64,000 bases of DNA from Macrothele yani (taxonomy: Eukaryota > Arthropoda > Arachnida > Araneae > Macrothelidae), in contig CM077034.1 of the NCBI GenBank assembly GCA_039090855.1, positions 224,457,331 through 224,521,330 of the forward strand, read 5' to 3'. Below the pieces are notes generated by a model. The model did not search any database and had not been told where the DNA came from. It worked only from the letters and a program-made list of their open reading frames with translations. Both the position numbers and the translations under genes were made by a program. Below are positions 54,955 to 64,000 of this stretch, in pieces; within the stretch, counting starts at the first letter, position 1, and each line of letters starts with the position of its first letter.

Positions 54955-57900
54955 ACATACCGGTTCCACTGACTTTGAATAGCTTTGATGAATTTATTTT
55001 GCGTCAGAACGGATTCAAAAGACGTGCTTATTTCACCCGAACATTCGGTGTCATCTTTGTTGTTTCCGGTTCCACTGACTTTGAATAGCTTTGATAAATT
55101 TAATTTGCTTCAGAACGGATTCAAAGGACGTGCTTATTACACCCGAACATTCGGTGTCATCTTTGTTGTTTCCGGTTCCACTGACTTTGAATAGCTTTGA
55201 TAAATTTAATTTGCGTCAGAACGGATTCAAAAGACGTGCTTATTACACCCAAAATTTCGGTGTCATCTTTCTTGTTTCCGGTCCCACTGACTTTGAATAG
55301 CTTTGATAAATTTAATTTGAGTCAGAACAGATTCAAAAGACGTGCTTATTACACCCGAACATTCGGTGTCATCTTTGTTGTTTCCGGTTACACTGACTTT
55401 GAATAGCTTTGATAAATTTAATTTGCGTCAGAACGGATTAAAAAAGAGGTGCTTATTACACCAGAACATTCGGTGTCATCTTTGTTGCTTCCGGTTCCAC
55501 TGACTTTGAATAGCTTTGATAAATTTAATTTGCGTCAGAACGGATTCAAAAGACGTGCTCATTACACCCGAACATTCGGTGTCATCTTTGTTGATTACGG
55601 TTCCTCTGACTTTGAATAGTTTAATAAATTTAATTTGCGTCAGAACGGATTCAAAGGACGTGCTTATTACACCCGAACATTCGGTGTCATCTTTGTTGTT
55701 TCCGGTTCCACTGACTTTGAATAGCTTTGAATAATTTAATTTGCGTCAGAACGGATTAAAAAGAGGTGCTTATTACACCCGAACATTCGGTGTGATCTTT
55801 GTTGTTTCCGGTTCCACTGACTTTGAATAGCTTTGATAAATTTAATTTGCGTCAGAACGGATTAAAAAAGAGGTGCTTATTACACCCGAACATTCGGTGT
55901 CATCTTTGTTGTTTCCAGTTCCACTGACTTTGAATAGCTTTGATAAATTTAATTTGAGTCAGAACGGATTCAAAAGACGCGCTTATTACACCCGAACATT
56001 CGGTGTCATCTTTGTTGTTTCCGGTTCCACTGACTTTGAATAGCTTTGATAAATTTAATTTGAGTCAGAACGGAATCAAAAGACGTGCTTAGTACACCCG
56101 AACATTATGTGTCATCTTTGTTGTTTCCGGTCCCACTGACTTTGAATAGCTTTGATAAATTTAATTTGCCTCAGAACGGATTAAAAAAGAGGTGCTTATT
56201 ACACCCGAACATTCGGTGTCATCTTTGTTGTTTCCAGTTCCACTGACTTTGAATAGCTTTGATAAATTTAATTTGCGTCAGAACGGATTCAAAAGACGCG
56301 CTTATTACACCCGAACATTCGGTGTCATCTTTGTTGTTTCCGGTTCCACTGACTTTGAATAGCTTTGATAAATTTAATTTGCGTCAGAACGGATTCAAAG
56401 GACGTGCTTATTACACCCGAAAATTCAGTGTCATCTTTGTTGTTTCCGGTCCCACTGACTTTGAATAGCTTTGATAAATTTAATTTGCGTCAGAAGGGAT
56501 TCAAAGAACGTGCTTATTACACCCGAAAATTCGGTGTCATCTTTGTTGTTTCCGGTCCCACTGACTTTGAATAGCTTTGATAAATTTAATTTGCGTCAGA
56601 ACGGATTAAAAAAGAGGTGCTGATTACACCCGAACATTCGGTGTCATCTTTGTTGTTTCCGGTCCCACTGACTTTGAATAGGTTTGATAAATTTAATTTG
56701 CGTCAGAACGGATTCAAAAGACGTGCTTATTACACCCGAACATTCGGTGTCATTTTTGTTGTTTCCGGTTCCACTGACTTTGAATAGCTTTGATAAATTA
56801 AATTTGCGTCAGAGCGGTTTTCAAAGGACGTGCTTATTACACCCGAACATTCGGTGTCATCTTTGTTGTTTCCGGTTCCACTGACTTTGACTAGCTTTGA
56901 TAAATTTAATTTGCGTCAGAACGGATTCAAAAGACGTGCTTATTACACCCGAACATTCGGTGTCATCTTTGTTGTTTCCGGTTCCACTGACTTTGAATAG
57001 CTTTGATAAATTTAATTTGCGTCAGAACGGATTCAAAAGAGGTGCTTATTACACCCGAACATTCGGTATCATCTTTCTTATTTCCGGTTCCACTGACTTT
57101 GAATAGCTTTGATGAATTTAATTTGCGTCAGAACGGATTCAAAAGACGTATTTATTTCACCCGAACATTCGGTCTCATCTTTCTTGCTTCCGGTTCCACT
57201 GACTATGAATAGCTTTGATAAATTTAATTTGCGTCAGAACGGATTCAAAAGACGTGCTTATTACACCCGAACATTCGGTGTCATGTTTGTTGTTTCTGGT
57301 TCTACTGACTTTAAATAGCTTTGATAAATTTAATTTGAGTCAGAACGGATTCAAAAGACGCGCTTATTACACCCGAACATTCGGTGTCATCTTTGATGTT
57401 TCCAGTTCCACTGACTTTTAATAGCTTTGATAAATTTAATTTGCGTCAGAACGGATTAAAAGAGGTGCTTATTACACCCAAGCATTCGGTGTCATCTTTA
57501 ATGTTTCCGGTTCCACGGACTTTGAATAGCTTTGATAAATTTAATTTGCGTCAGAACGGATTCAAAAGACGCGCTTATTACACCCGAACATTAGGTGTCA
57601 TCTTTGATGTTTCCAGTTCCACTGACTTTAAATAGCTTTGATAAATTTAATTTGCGTCAGAACGGATTAAAAAGACGTGCTCATTACACCCAAAAATTCA
57701 TTGTCATCTTTCTTGTTTCCGGTCCCACTGACTTTGAATAGCTTTGATACATTTAATTTGCGTCAGAATGGATTCAAAAGACGTGCTTATTACACCCGAA
57801 CATTCGGTGTCATCTTTGTTGTTTCCGGTTCCACTGACTTTGAATAGCTTTGATAAATTTAATTTGCGTCAGAACGGATTCAAAAGACGTGCTTATTACA

Positions 57901-58352
57901 CCCGAACATTCGGTGTCATCTTTGTTGTTTCCGGTTCCAATGACTTTGAATACCTTTGATAAATTTAATTTGCGTCAGAATGGATTCAAAAGACGTGCTT
58001 ATTTCACCCGAACATTAGGTGTCATCTTCGTTGTTTCCGGTTCCACTGACTTTTAATAGCTTTGATAAATTTAATTTGCGTCAGAACGGATTCAAAAGAC
58101 GTGCTTATTACACCCGAACATTCGGTGTCATCTTTGTTGTTTTCGGTCCCACTGACTTTGAATAGCTTTGATAAATTTAATTTGCGTCAGAACGGATTCA
58201 AAAGACGTGCTTATTACACCCGAACATTCGGTGTCATCTTTCTTGTTTCCGGTTCCACTGACTTTGAATAGCTTTGATAAATTTAATTTGCGTCAGAACG
58301 GATTCAAAAGACGTGCTCATTACACCCGAACAATCGGTGTCATATTTCTTGT
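54955..58352 (+). repeat. 106-bp satellite array (about 32 units)
   Basis: Unit of 106 bp: CCGGTTCCACTGACTTTGAA, TAGCTTTGATAAATTTAATT, TGCGTCAGAACGGATTCAAA, AGACGTGCTTATTACACCCG, AACATTCGGTGTCATCTTTG, TTGTTT. Because 106 is not a multiple of three, overlapping frames of about 69 codons appear every unit; these are artefacts. It begins after ATACCGG and ends at CTTGTT, the same limits as the solo unit at 7438-7541. Confidence 0.95.
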
Positions 58353-58416
58353 TAGATGTAGAAACATTAATACATAAGCTTTTGCAAGTGCATTGTTGAT
58401 ATCAGTGATAACTTAC

Positions 58417-58511
58417 ATTCATCAGTATCTACTTCAACTAAAATGGATGTGCAGGCAAAGAGAAGTATCATCAGAATCAGTGGATACTTTATCCTCACTG
58501 AAGGAAGCACC
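58417..58511 (-). CDS. candidate host exon A (first of three; hydrophobic leader)
   Basis: Minus strand: acceptor TTTTTTTTTTATTTTCAG ending at 58512, a 95-bp open segment, perfect donor GTAAGT from 58416. In the frame GTGAGGATAAAG it reads VLPSVRIKYPLILMILLFAC and then TSILVEVDTDE, ending with one extra base (T), which fits the start of exon B. An internal Met gives MILLFACTSILVEVDTDE, which has the form of a signal peptide. If translation starts there, the upstream part is 5' untranslated. The protein family is not recognised. It lies in a 300-bp unique island between the 106-bp satellite and a Tc1-like element. Confidence 0.4.
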
Positions 58512-59687
58512 CTGAAAATAAAAAAAAAATATTTTGTATAGTGTTTTAATAATTTCACAGTTGTATTGGATTGACGCATAAGTTCATGCCGGTTTATTTC
58601 ACGAGTTTTTTTCCAGGTCAATAGTGGACGGTACAGATGGCTTGTTGTACTATACCGTGCAAATTAATTGGGACAAACTATTTTATTCTCAGAATTGTAA
58701 TGTGATCGCCAGTTGATGTCGGAAACCCACACAAACCGGTTTTATCAGCTGTGAGGTGGTGTGACTGTTAGAACTTGATAGTAAGAATGTGGTTTGACCG
58801 GTTTTAAACATGAAATAGGCACTTCAGCTTCAGTTGTGAGCTTTCGTGTGTGACAGGTGGATGTTAGTTTTTGCTCTCTGGGAGTACGTGTTGCTTTCGT
58901 GTATTGAAAAGCGGATATTTCCCCAAGTAAGCGTGCAAAAATAATTGCTCTGAAGGATCACACTTCTATGACAGTGAGAGATATCGCTTCTGCAGTTGGT
59001 GTAGGCAAATCTAGTGTATCAAGACTGCTTACGCGATACAACGCATCTGGATCATCGTGTCCAAAGGGGAGAGGTAAATGTGGAAGAAAACGAAAAACTA
59101 CTCCACGAACCGATAAATATCTAATCAGAAATAGTAAAATGAATAAAAAAAACAAAAACAAGTACCGACCTTCCAAGAGATTTTATGGCTAGTGGTTGTG
59201 ATGTTAGTGCTTCATTTGTACGCCGTAGGTTTCTGGAAGTTGACCGGACGGCAAGAAGACCAACGAAAGAACAATATTTGAATGCAAAATGAAGATAAAA
59301 CGTTTAGCATGTGCCAAAAAATATAAATCATGGACTGCTGACGACTGGAAAAAGGTACTTTTCAGTGATGAAACTCATTTATTTGTGCAGGGTTGCCAAG
59401 CAAATGTCGTTAGACGAAGCAACGTAAGACCTGAGCATGTCAAACAAACTGTAAAACACCCTCTGAAACAGATGTTTTGGGGTTTTTTCACATCAAATGG
59501 CACTGGAAGCTTAGTTCCTGTTCAAGATATTCAGCCAAGTGCGTAGAAATATTACAACGTAGGATTGTTCCATTCTTGCAAACTTTTGACGGGACATTTC
59601 AACTTGACTTGGCCTCATGTCACAATTCGAAATTGGTCAAGCTGGAAAATCAAATTCATTTGCTTGATTGGCCTGGAAATCCACCAG

Positions 59688-59923
59688 GCCGCCCCGGTGG
59701 CGCAGTGGACGAAGGCGTTGGCCTCTGATCATTCGTCCGTAAGTGGTCCGGGTTCGAATCCCGGTTAGGCATGGATGTTGTGTTTGTCTTACGGCACTGG
59801 CTCTCTCCCTTCCCTGGAACCAGTTACCCTAAATTAGGGACGGGCGACTGCTTATAGCTCATTGAGTTGCTCACGGTGGTCGTTAAATCTCCAATCAAAA
59901 AAAAAAAAAAAAAAAAAAAAAAA
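59688..59923 (+). mobile_element. tRNA-derived SINE, family I, nested in a transposase gene
   Basis: A box GGTGGCGCAGTGG, B box GGGTTCGAATCC, the family body (GTTTGTCTTACGGCACTGGC, CTCACGGTGGTCGTTAAATC) and a poly-A tail of about 27. Target duplication of 12 bp with one difference: GAAATCCACCAG (59676-59687) and GAAATTCACCAG (59924-59935). Confidence 0.95.
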
Positions 59924-60076
59924 GAAATTCACCAGACTTAAATCCCATAGAAAACTTGTAGAATATTTTGAAGAGACGTTTAGGTAAAATGGACTGTACA
60001 ACCAAAGAACGCATTATAACGAATGCTATAAAAGTGTGGTTTATGAAGTCAAAAATATGTGCACTCAATTAGTGGA

Positions 60077-60260
60077 TGTAATGTACCAGGAGATGTGACG
60101 TACCTGCCCGAAGGACGCACGCGACATAAAGGCAGATAGGAATCAGAATAAAACGTCCGCGTAGCTCAATTGGTAGAGTGACTTATTCCGGAATGAGGGG
60201 ATCCGGGTTCGAATCCTGGCGTGGACAAAAATGACGGAGAAATTCACTTCGTTATATGGA
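60077..60260 (+). mobile_element. 184-bp insertion carrying a tRNA-like sequence
   Basis: Interrupts the C-terminal codons of the Tc1 transposase: CAATTAGTGGA before it and TGGAGTCAATGCC after it, giving a TGGA duplication (60073-60076 and 60257-60260). The first 78 bp (TGTAATGTACCAGGAGATGT and on) are not recognised, then comes the tRNA-like block at 60155-60226, then about 30 bp. There is no poly-A tail. The tRNA part lies at the 3' side, unlike a normal SINE in this orientation. Confidence 0.65.
60155..60226 (+). other. tRNA-like sequence (probably pseudo-tRNA)
   Basis: 72 nt with acceptor stem GTCCGCG/CGTGGAC (one G-T), D arm GCTC-AATTGGTA-GAGT with A box TAGCTCAATTGG, and T arm CCGGG-TTCGAAT-CCTGG with B box GGGTTCGAATCC. 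The anticodon arm only pairs as CTTAT/ATGAG around a six-base loop TCCGGA, one base short of normal. It is therefore probably not a working tRNA, and it lies inside a mobile insertion. Confidence 0.6.
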
Positions 60261-60614
60261 GTCAATGCCAAAAGGAATTCAAGAAGTCATTTCTGCTAAA
60301 GGAGGACATACTTCATACTAATACAGGTATTTATCAGTGTATATCAAGGCATAGAATGATATAAACGCATAGTTTTGGAAAAAAGAGGGATTTTTTACTT
60401 TGTCCCGATTAATTTGCACAGTATAATACATCAAAATGTAGCCAGTAATATCGTGTATCTAAATAAAATTGCGGTGTGTGATTGTGGCTAATGAGATTTT
60501 GGGTTTCAGGTCCGGAAGTATGGAGTATCAAGTTGAGGGAAATGAACATTTCCAACATCTGCTCCGCTACGAGTTTAACACGGAACCCACATTAAATACA
60601 GAAGTCATCATTCT

Positions 60615-60735
60615 TTCCACCTTTATAAGTGAGCACGGAAAAATTTACGTTGGCAACCATCGGGAATCGAACGCAGAGTCTTCCAGTTACGCGCCGGACA
60701 TGTTTCCACTGCACCACAGTGGCCTCGAATTCCTC
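60615..60735 (-). repeat. tRNA-derived SINE, family II, copy 1
   Basis: Minus strand: A box GGTGCAGTGG (in CCACTGTGGTGCAGTGG), B box GCGTTCGATTCCCG, then TTTTTCCGTGCTCACTTATA. The same layout recurs at 62192-62318. The rest of the 60424-60838 interval shows no gene. Confidence 0.75.
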
Positions 60736-60840
60736 CAGACTCACTCACACAAACTGTCAAGCCAATTGGCAGGTTGCTTCCTGGAGCCCCGCGCAATGCT
60801 GGGGATTCACTAAAAATGGTAAGCAGCAACTGAACAAATA

Positions 60841-62112
60841 TTGTGTTGTCGGAAAAGTCATGACGTATTTTAGCCATGTTTTGCAGAGGTCATTTATTGA
60901 TAGAAAGAACAAAGATCAATCAATGATATAATGCCCGTTTTGTTCGATGACCTTTTTCCATCTTTCAGTGAGATGCCTCGTTCATAGAAGGACCTGTCTT
61001 TCGTGAGGAAAAACTGTACAAGGTGCTGATTTACAGCCTCATCTGAATTGAACGTTATACCACGCAAGGACTGTTGAAGAGAGCTAAACAAGTGAAAGTC
61101 TGACGGCGCAAGGTCAGGCAAGTATACTAGGTGTGGCAACACATCCCACCCAAGCTCCAATAATTTTTGGCGGGTGATCAAAATTGTGTGTGGTCTCGCG
61201 TTGTCGTGATGGAACACAACACCTTTACGGAGAACGAGCTCTGGACGTTTCTGGATGATGGATTCGTTCAAACTGTCCAATTGCCGACAGTACACATTCG
61301 AATTGATTGTTTGGTTCCGTGGTAGGAGCTCGAAAAACACGACACCTTTAAAATCCCACCACACTGAGACCAGAACCTTCCGCAGATGAATGTCTGCTTT
61401 GGTTGTCGTTTGAGGCGAAGCAGCACGTCGGGACCGAGACCGTTTGCGCAGCACATTGTTGTACACAATCCACTTTTCGTCACCAGTTATCAGTCGCTTC
61501 AAAAAACGATCGTATTCCTCACGTTTAATGAGCATATCGCAGATGTTTATACGCGCCGTCAATTGAGCTTCTTTGAGTTCGTGAGGAACCCACACATTGA
61601 GCTTGCTTACGTATCCCAGCTTCTTCAGGTGGTCGTGAACGCTTGAATGATGGATGTGCAACGTGTCTGCAATCTCTCGTGTCGTGTAACGTGGGTTTGA
61701 CTCGATCAATGCCTTGATTTGGTCGTCATCAACCTCGGTGGGCCTCCTGGACCGAGGAGCATCGTTGAGGTCAAAATCGGCAGCACGGAATTTTGCGAAC
61801 CACCGCTGGCACTGACGTTCTTGTAGAGCATTATCACCGTACACTTTACGCAACTTTTCACAAGCTTGACGCGCGTTCTTCCCTCTACGGAAGTAAAACA
61901 GTAAAATATGGCGAAAGTGCACAGTTTGGTCTTCCATGTTGAACTTGATGTCAAATCAACCAAATCGCTCATTATTCCTTTTAGATTGCAGCTAGAACTG
62001 GCACCTCTCGAATACCGTAGCGATAACAGAGCTGCGCATGCCTCTAGTACTTCCAAAACCGCCCAACCGCCATCTGGTGCCAAAATACGTCATGACTTTT
62101 CCGAGAACCCAA
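60841..62112 (-). mobile_element. mariner D copy 2, complete, nearly intact
   Basis: Ends TTGTGTTGTCGGAAAAGTCA (left) and, read inward from the right, TTGGGTTCTCGGAAAAGTCA, flanked by TA at 60839-60840 and 62113-62114. Length 1,272 bp. Same family as 40616-44478 and better preserved. Confidence 0.93.
60894..61937 (-). CDS. mariner transposase, 347 aa, altered C-terminus
   Basis: Cut-and-paste transposase acting at the element's inverted repeats. Start MEDQTVHFRHILLFYFRRGK at 61937. Helix-turn-helix regions at about 5-110 (REIADTLHIHHSSVHDHLKK), linker with PRSRRPTEVDDDQ, WVPHEL at about 125. Catalytic Asp residues: ITGDEKW, VFHHDNARPH and PDLAPSDF, with 34 residues between the last two (DD34D). 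YSPDLAP is changed to YLPDLAP. Compared with copy 1, seven bases are missing at about 60974 (GGCAT-CTCACTG here, GGCATTGTGCAGCTCACTG there), so the last residues (SLKDGKRSSNKTG onward) are out of the family frame and run 10-12 residues longer. The catalytic core is intact; whether the protein works is open. Confidence 0.88.
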   Translation of the reverse strand: MEDQTVHFRHILLFYFRRGKNARQACEKLRKVYGDNALQERQCQRWFAKFRAADFDLNDAPRSRRPTEVDDDQIKALIESNPRYTTREIADTLHIHHSSVHDHLKKLGYVSKLNVWVPHELKEAQLTARINICDMLIKREEYDRFLKRLITGDEKWIVYNNVLRKRSRSRRAASPQTTTKADIHLRKVLVSVWWDFKGVVFFELLPRNQTINSNVYCRQLDSLNESIIQKRPELVLRKGVVFHHDNARPHTILITRQKLLELGWDVLPHLVYLPDLAPSDFHLFSSLQQSLRGITFNSDEAVNQHLVQFFLTKDRSFYERGISLKDGKRSSNKTGIISLIDLCSFYQ

Positions 62113-62191
62113 TAACTAGAAAGGGAATGAATAATTAATACAGACATGTGACGTGGATTAGGATAAATAAACAGAAATCATCGCTCTTTCC

Positions 62192-62318
62192 ATGTTTTTT
62201 TTTCTTTTTATAAGTGAGTCACGGAAAAATTCTCATTGGCCACCACTGGGAATTGAACCCAGGGTCTTCTAGTTAAGCGCCGGACATGCTTCCACTGCAC
62301 CAAGGAATCCACAGCCGC
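62192..62318 (-). repeat. tRNA-derived SINE, family II, copy 2
   Basis: Minus strand: TTGGTGCAGTGGAAGCATGT (A box), GGGTTCAATTCCCAG (B box), GAATTTTTCCGTGACTCACT and an A-rich tail (seen as T runs near 62192-62206). Same family as 60615-60735. Confidence 0.75.
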
Positions 62319-62387
62319 CATGGCTACTCGACAAATTTGTGCTATGTATGGGGAATTTGCTCTTGCTCCGAGAACAGCTCGCAAATA

Positions 62388-63794
62388 CACTGCCGGAAAG
62401 TGAAAAAAGAATCCCAAGAAGGATTTGGCGGACGATCATGAAATTTACATATGCTAATGGGGTCGAGTTTACGTAGGTGTGATGTTCATTTCGGGACCAA
62501 CCGGTGAGCGCTTACGCCACAGCACGGCATAATGTGCAAATTATCGTCGGTGTTATTTAAGGAGTACGGCGAAGTGAATGTAATCAGTCGTCGGCGTACG
62601 GACACGTGCGAAGACCCTGAAGAAGCTGCAATGCCTGGACATGGAAGACGTGTACGATTTCAGCAGTTATCGGACTTTGAGCGAGGTCGTCTAGTCGGAC
62701 TCCGCGAGGCCGGGTGGTCGTATCGTCGTATTGCGGAGCGAATTGGACGGGAAGTATCGGCGGTGGTACGATGGTGGCGTAGATGGTCCGAGGAACATTC
62801 CCACACGAGATGACGTGGAACCGGGAGTCACAGACGGACTGATGAGCGGACCGATCGACGCATAAGAAGAGCTGCGTTGTCAAGCAGAACATCCACTGCG
62901 ACGCAAATCCGAGCTGCCGTTGCACCTGAGGTGACTGTGCGAATAATCTGCAACCGTCTACTGGATGCAGGACTACGTGCACGTGTGCCTCTGGCATGTG
63001 TGTACCTCTGCCTCCAGTCCACCGTCAGGAACGGCTGCAGTGGTGTCCCCAACGTCTGCACTGGAGAACGCAATGGCAATCTGTCGTGTTCAGCGATGAA
63101 AGCAGACTCTGCTTGACAGACTCTGATGGCCGTATGCGCGTTCGCAGACGCACAGGGGAGCGTCTCCACCCTTCGTGCATCCGCCAGCGACACACACGGC
63201 CTACACCTGGTCTCCTGTTGTGGGGAGCGATCAGCTATCACTCCCGTACACAACTAGTGTTTGTACCGGGTACGTTAAACAGCACCTCCTACATCAACAA
63301 CATCATTCAGCCCGTTGTTGTTCCATTTGTAAGGTCGGTCCATCGTGGTGTTTTCCAGCAAGATAACGCACGCCCACACACGGCACGTGCAACGCAACAT
63401 GCACTTCAGGGTGTGAGACAACTTCCATGGCCTGCACGTTCACCGGATTGAGCACGTGTGGGATTTTATGGGACAACGACTTATCCGGTCTCCACGGCCA
63501 GCCACGACCATCCCCTATTTACGCGTCCAGGTTGAGGATGCTTGGAACTCAATACCCCAAACTTACATCCAACATCTGTACGACAGACTCCATGCCAGAA
63601 TTGCACACTGTGACGCAGTTCATGGCGGTTCAACCTCGTAATAACAATATTACATGGAAATGTTATTTTTCAGTTTACCAGCAAATACAGCTGTATTTTG
63701 CCATAATGTTTTGATCACGTTATCCTCTGTATTCCGTTATGTATAAATTTCGTTGGTATCAGACGTCTCCTTCTTGGTGTTCTTTTTTCACTTT
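62388..63794 (+). mobile_element. Tc1-like DNA transposon E, right end rearranged
   Basis: The left end CACTGCCGGAAAGTGAAAAA follows TA (62386-62387). The matching right end appears at 63769-63794 (CCTTCTTGGTGTTCTTTTTT then CACTTTCC) but stops before the final GGCAGTG and runs directly into a second copy of the region from 63498. So this is a partial tandem duplication with its breakpoint inside the inverted repeat. Confidence 0.78.
62632..63645 (+). pseudogene. Tc1-like transposase pseudogene (element E)
   Basis: Start MPGHGRRVRFQQLSDFERGR at 62632, helix-turn-helix LREAGWSYRRIAERIGREVS, stop at 62813 after EEHSHTR. It continues in another frame as DRRIRRAALSSRTSTATQIR and TVRIICNRLLDAGLRARVPL. 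From 62996 it is open to 63451 with FSDESRLCLTDSDGRMRVRR (Asp 1), LLLWGAISYHS and FQQDNARPHTARATQHALQG (Asp 2). A small deletion at 63450 (PARSPD, then out-of-frame IEHVWDFMGQRL) breaks the frame before the Glu. The end HARIAHCDAVHGGSTS is at about 63641. At least three breaks. Confidence 0.88.
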
Positions 63795-64000
63795 CCAGCC
63801 ACGACCATCATCGATTTAGGCGTCCAGGTTGAGGATGCTTGGAACTCAATACCCCAAACTTACATCCAACATCTGTACGACAGACTCCATGCCAGAATTG
63901 CACAGTGTGACGCAGTTCATGGCGGTTCAACCTCGTACTAACCATGTTACATGGAAATGTTATTTTTCAGTTTACCAGCAAATACAGCTGTATTTTGCCA
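63795..64000 (+). repeat. direct duplicate of 63498-63707 (Tc1 3' end)
   Basis: CCAGCCACGACCATC at 63795 repeats 63498, and the match continues through the transposase C-terminus (VEDAWNSIPQTYIQHLYDRL) and the following CAGCAAATACAGCTGTATTT to the window edge. Duplication unit about 297 bp. Confidence 0.9.

Larger units (their letters stand above)
58923..60324 (+). pseudogene. Tc1-like transposase pseudogene (element D)
   Basis: N-terminal part PSKRAKIIALKDHTSMTVRD and IASAVGVGKSSVSRLLTRYN from 58923 (helix-turn-helix), then GRGKCGRKRKTTPRTDKYLI. Poly-A-like mutations near 59140 shift the frame. It resumes ASGCDVSASFVRRRFLEVDR, MKIKRLACAKKYKSWTADDW and KKVLFSDETHLFVQG (Asp 1, near 59365), VKHPLKQMFWGFF, then a stop at about 59546. 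TFDGTFQLDLASCHNSKLVK near 59580-59640 carries Asp 2. The SINE splits the gene between WPGN and SPDLNPIENL; the Glu is in that motif (near 59950), and the Trp after it is a stop (TAG). A second insertion splits the C-terminus, which ends VISAKGGHTSY near 60320. Confidence 0.9.
58655..60421 (+). mobile_element. Tc1-like DNA transposon D with two nested insertions
   Basis: Inverted repeats of about 28 bp (left CCGTGCAAATTAATTGGGAC, right read inward CTGTGCAAATTAATCGGGAC) are flanked by TA. Length 1,767 bp, of which about 250 bp are an SINE (59688-59923 plus duplication) and about 184 bp a second insertion (60077-60260); the original was about 1.33 kb. Confidence 0.9.

Noticed and set aside
54985..58377. 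Many overlapping frames of about 69 codons (FDKFNLRQNGFKRRAYYTR)
   Set aside because: A 106-bp repeat shifts frame each unit, so each frame ends after two units; no splice signals.
60155..60226. Functional tRNA gene
   Set aside because: Acceptor, D and T arms are good, but the anticodon arm is one base short and the sequence lies in a mobile insertion.

Overview
The window is eukaryotic, non-coding-rich DNA, most likely from an arthropod. It has no operons, ribosome binding sites or dense coding. It does have Tc1/mariner and pogo-type DNA transposons, an RTE-type LINE, a Penelope-like fragment, several tRNA-derived SINE families and long satellite arrays. The arthropod assignment is an inference from this element mix; nothing here identifies the species.

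Layout. 1-1.55 kb: 82-bp satellite. 1.87-7.0 kb: two complete but dead Tc1-like elements, one dead mariner and one Tc1 fragment. 7.54-17.9 kb: a 306-bp satellite in which each unit carries two CTCF-like CCCCTGGTGG cores, followed by an SINE and diverged 150-160 bp monomers to 18.76 kb. 19.0-25.85 kb: a roughly 270-bp inverted repeat enclosing two head-to-tail RTE LINE copies; one of them has a 994-codon open frame. 25.98-27.4 kb: a Tc1 copy. 27.9-39.84 kb: one pogo/Tigger-like transposon about 12 kb long, swollen by nested insertions (LINE copy 3, a second Tc1 copy, a MITE, LINE copy 4), a satellite grown from the LINE 3' end, and a 3.9-kb 41-bp minisatellite after its transposase gene. 39.85-40.6 kb: a Penelope-like GIY-YIG fragment. 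40.6-44.48 kb: a mariner split by a 2.57-kb Foldback-like element with a 9-bp target duplication. 45.1-47.9 kb: another mariner with an internal 33-bp minisatellite. 47.9-53.35 kb: 112-bp satellite. 54.95-58.35 kb: 106-bp satellite. 58.65-64 kb: a Tc1 with two nested tRNA-type insertions, a nearly intact mariner and a partly duplicated Tc1.

Between the repeats lie short islands of unique sequence. Three of them (7.2, 44.6 and 58.4 kb, minus strand) each hold one small open segment with a good splice acceptor and donor. The phases chain correctly (58.4 to 44.6 to 7.2 kb), so the window may be mostly intron of one host gene for a small membrane or secreted protein, with introns of about 14 and 37 kb filled with repeats. 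This is inferred and not proven.

A recurring theme is tandem-repeat birth from mobile elements: four transposons carry arrays grown from their own ends or interior, and most arrays show higher-order duplications. No transposase in the window looks fully functional. The best preserved are the mariner at 60.9-61.9 kb and the LINE at 22.3-25.3 kb.
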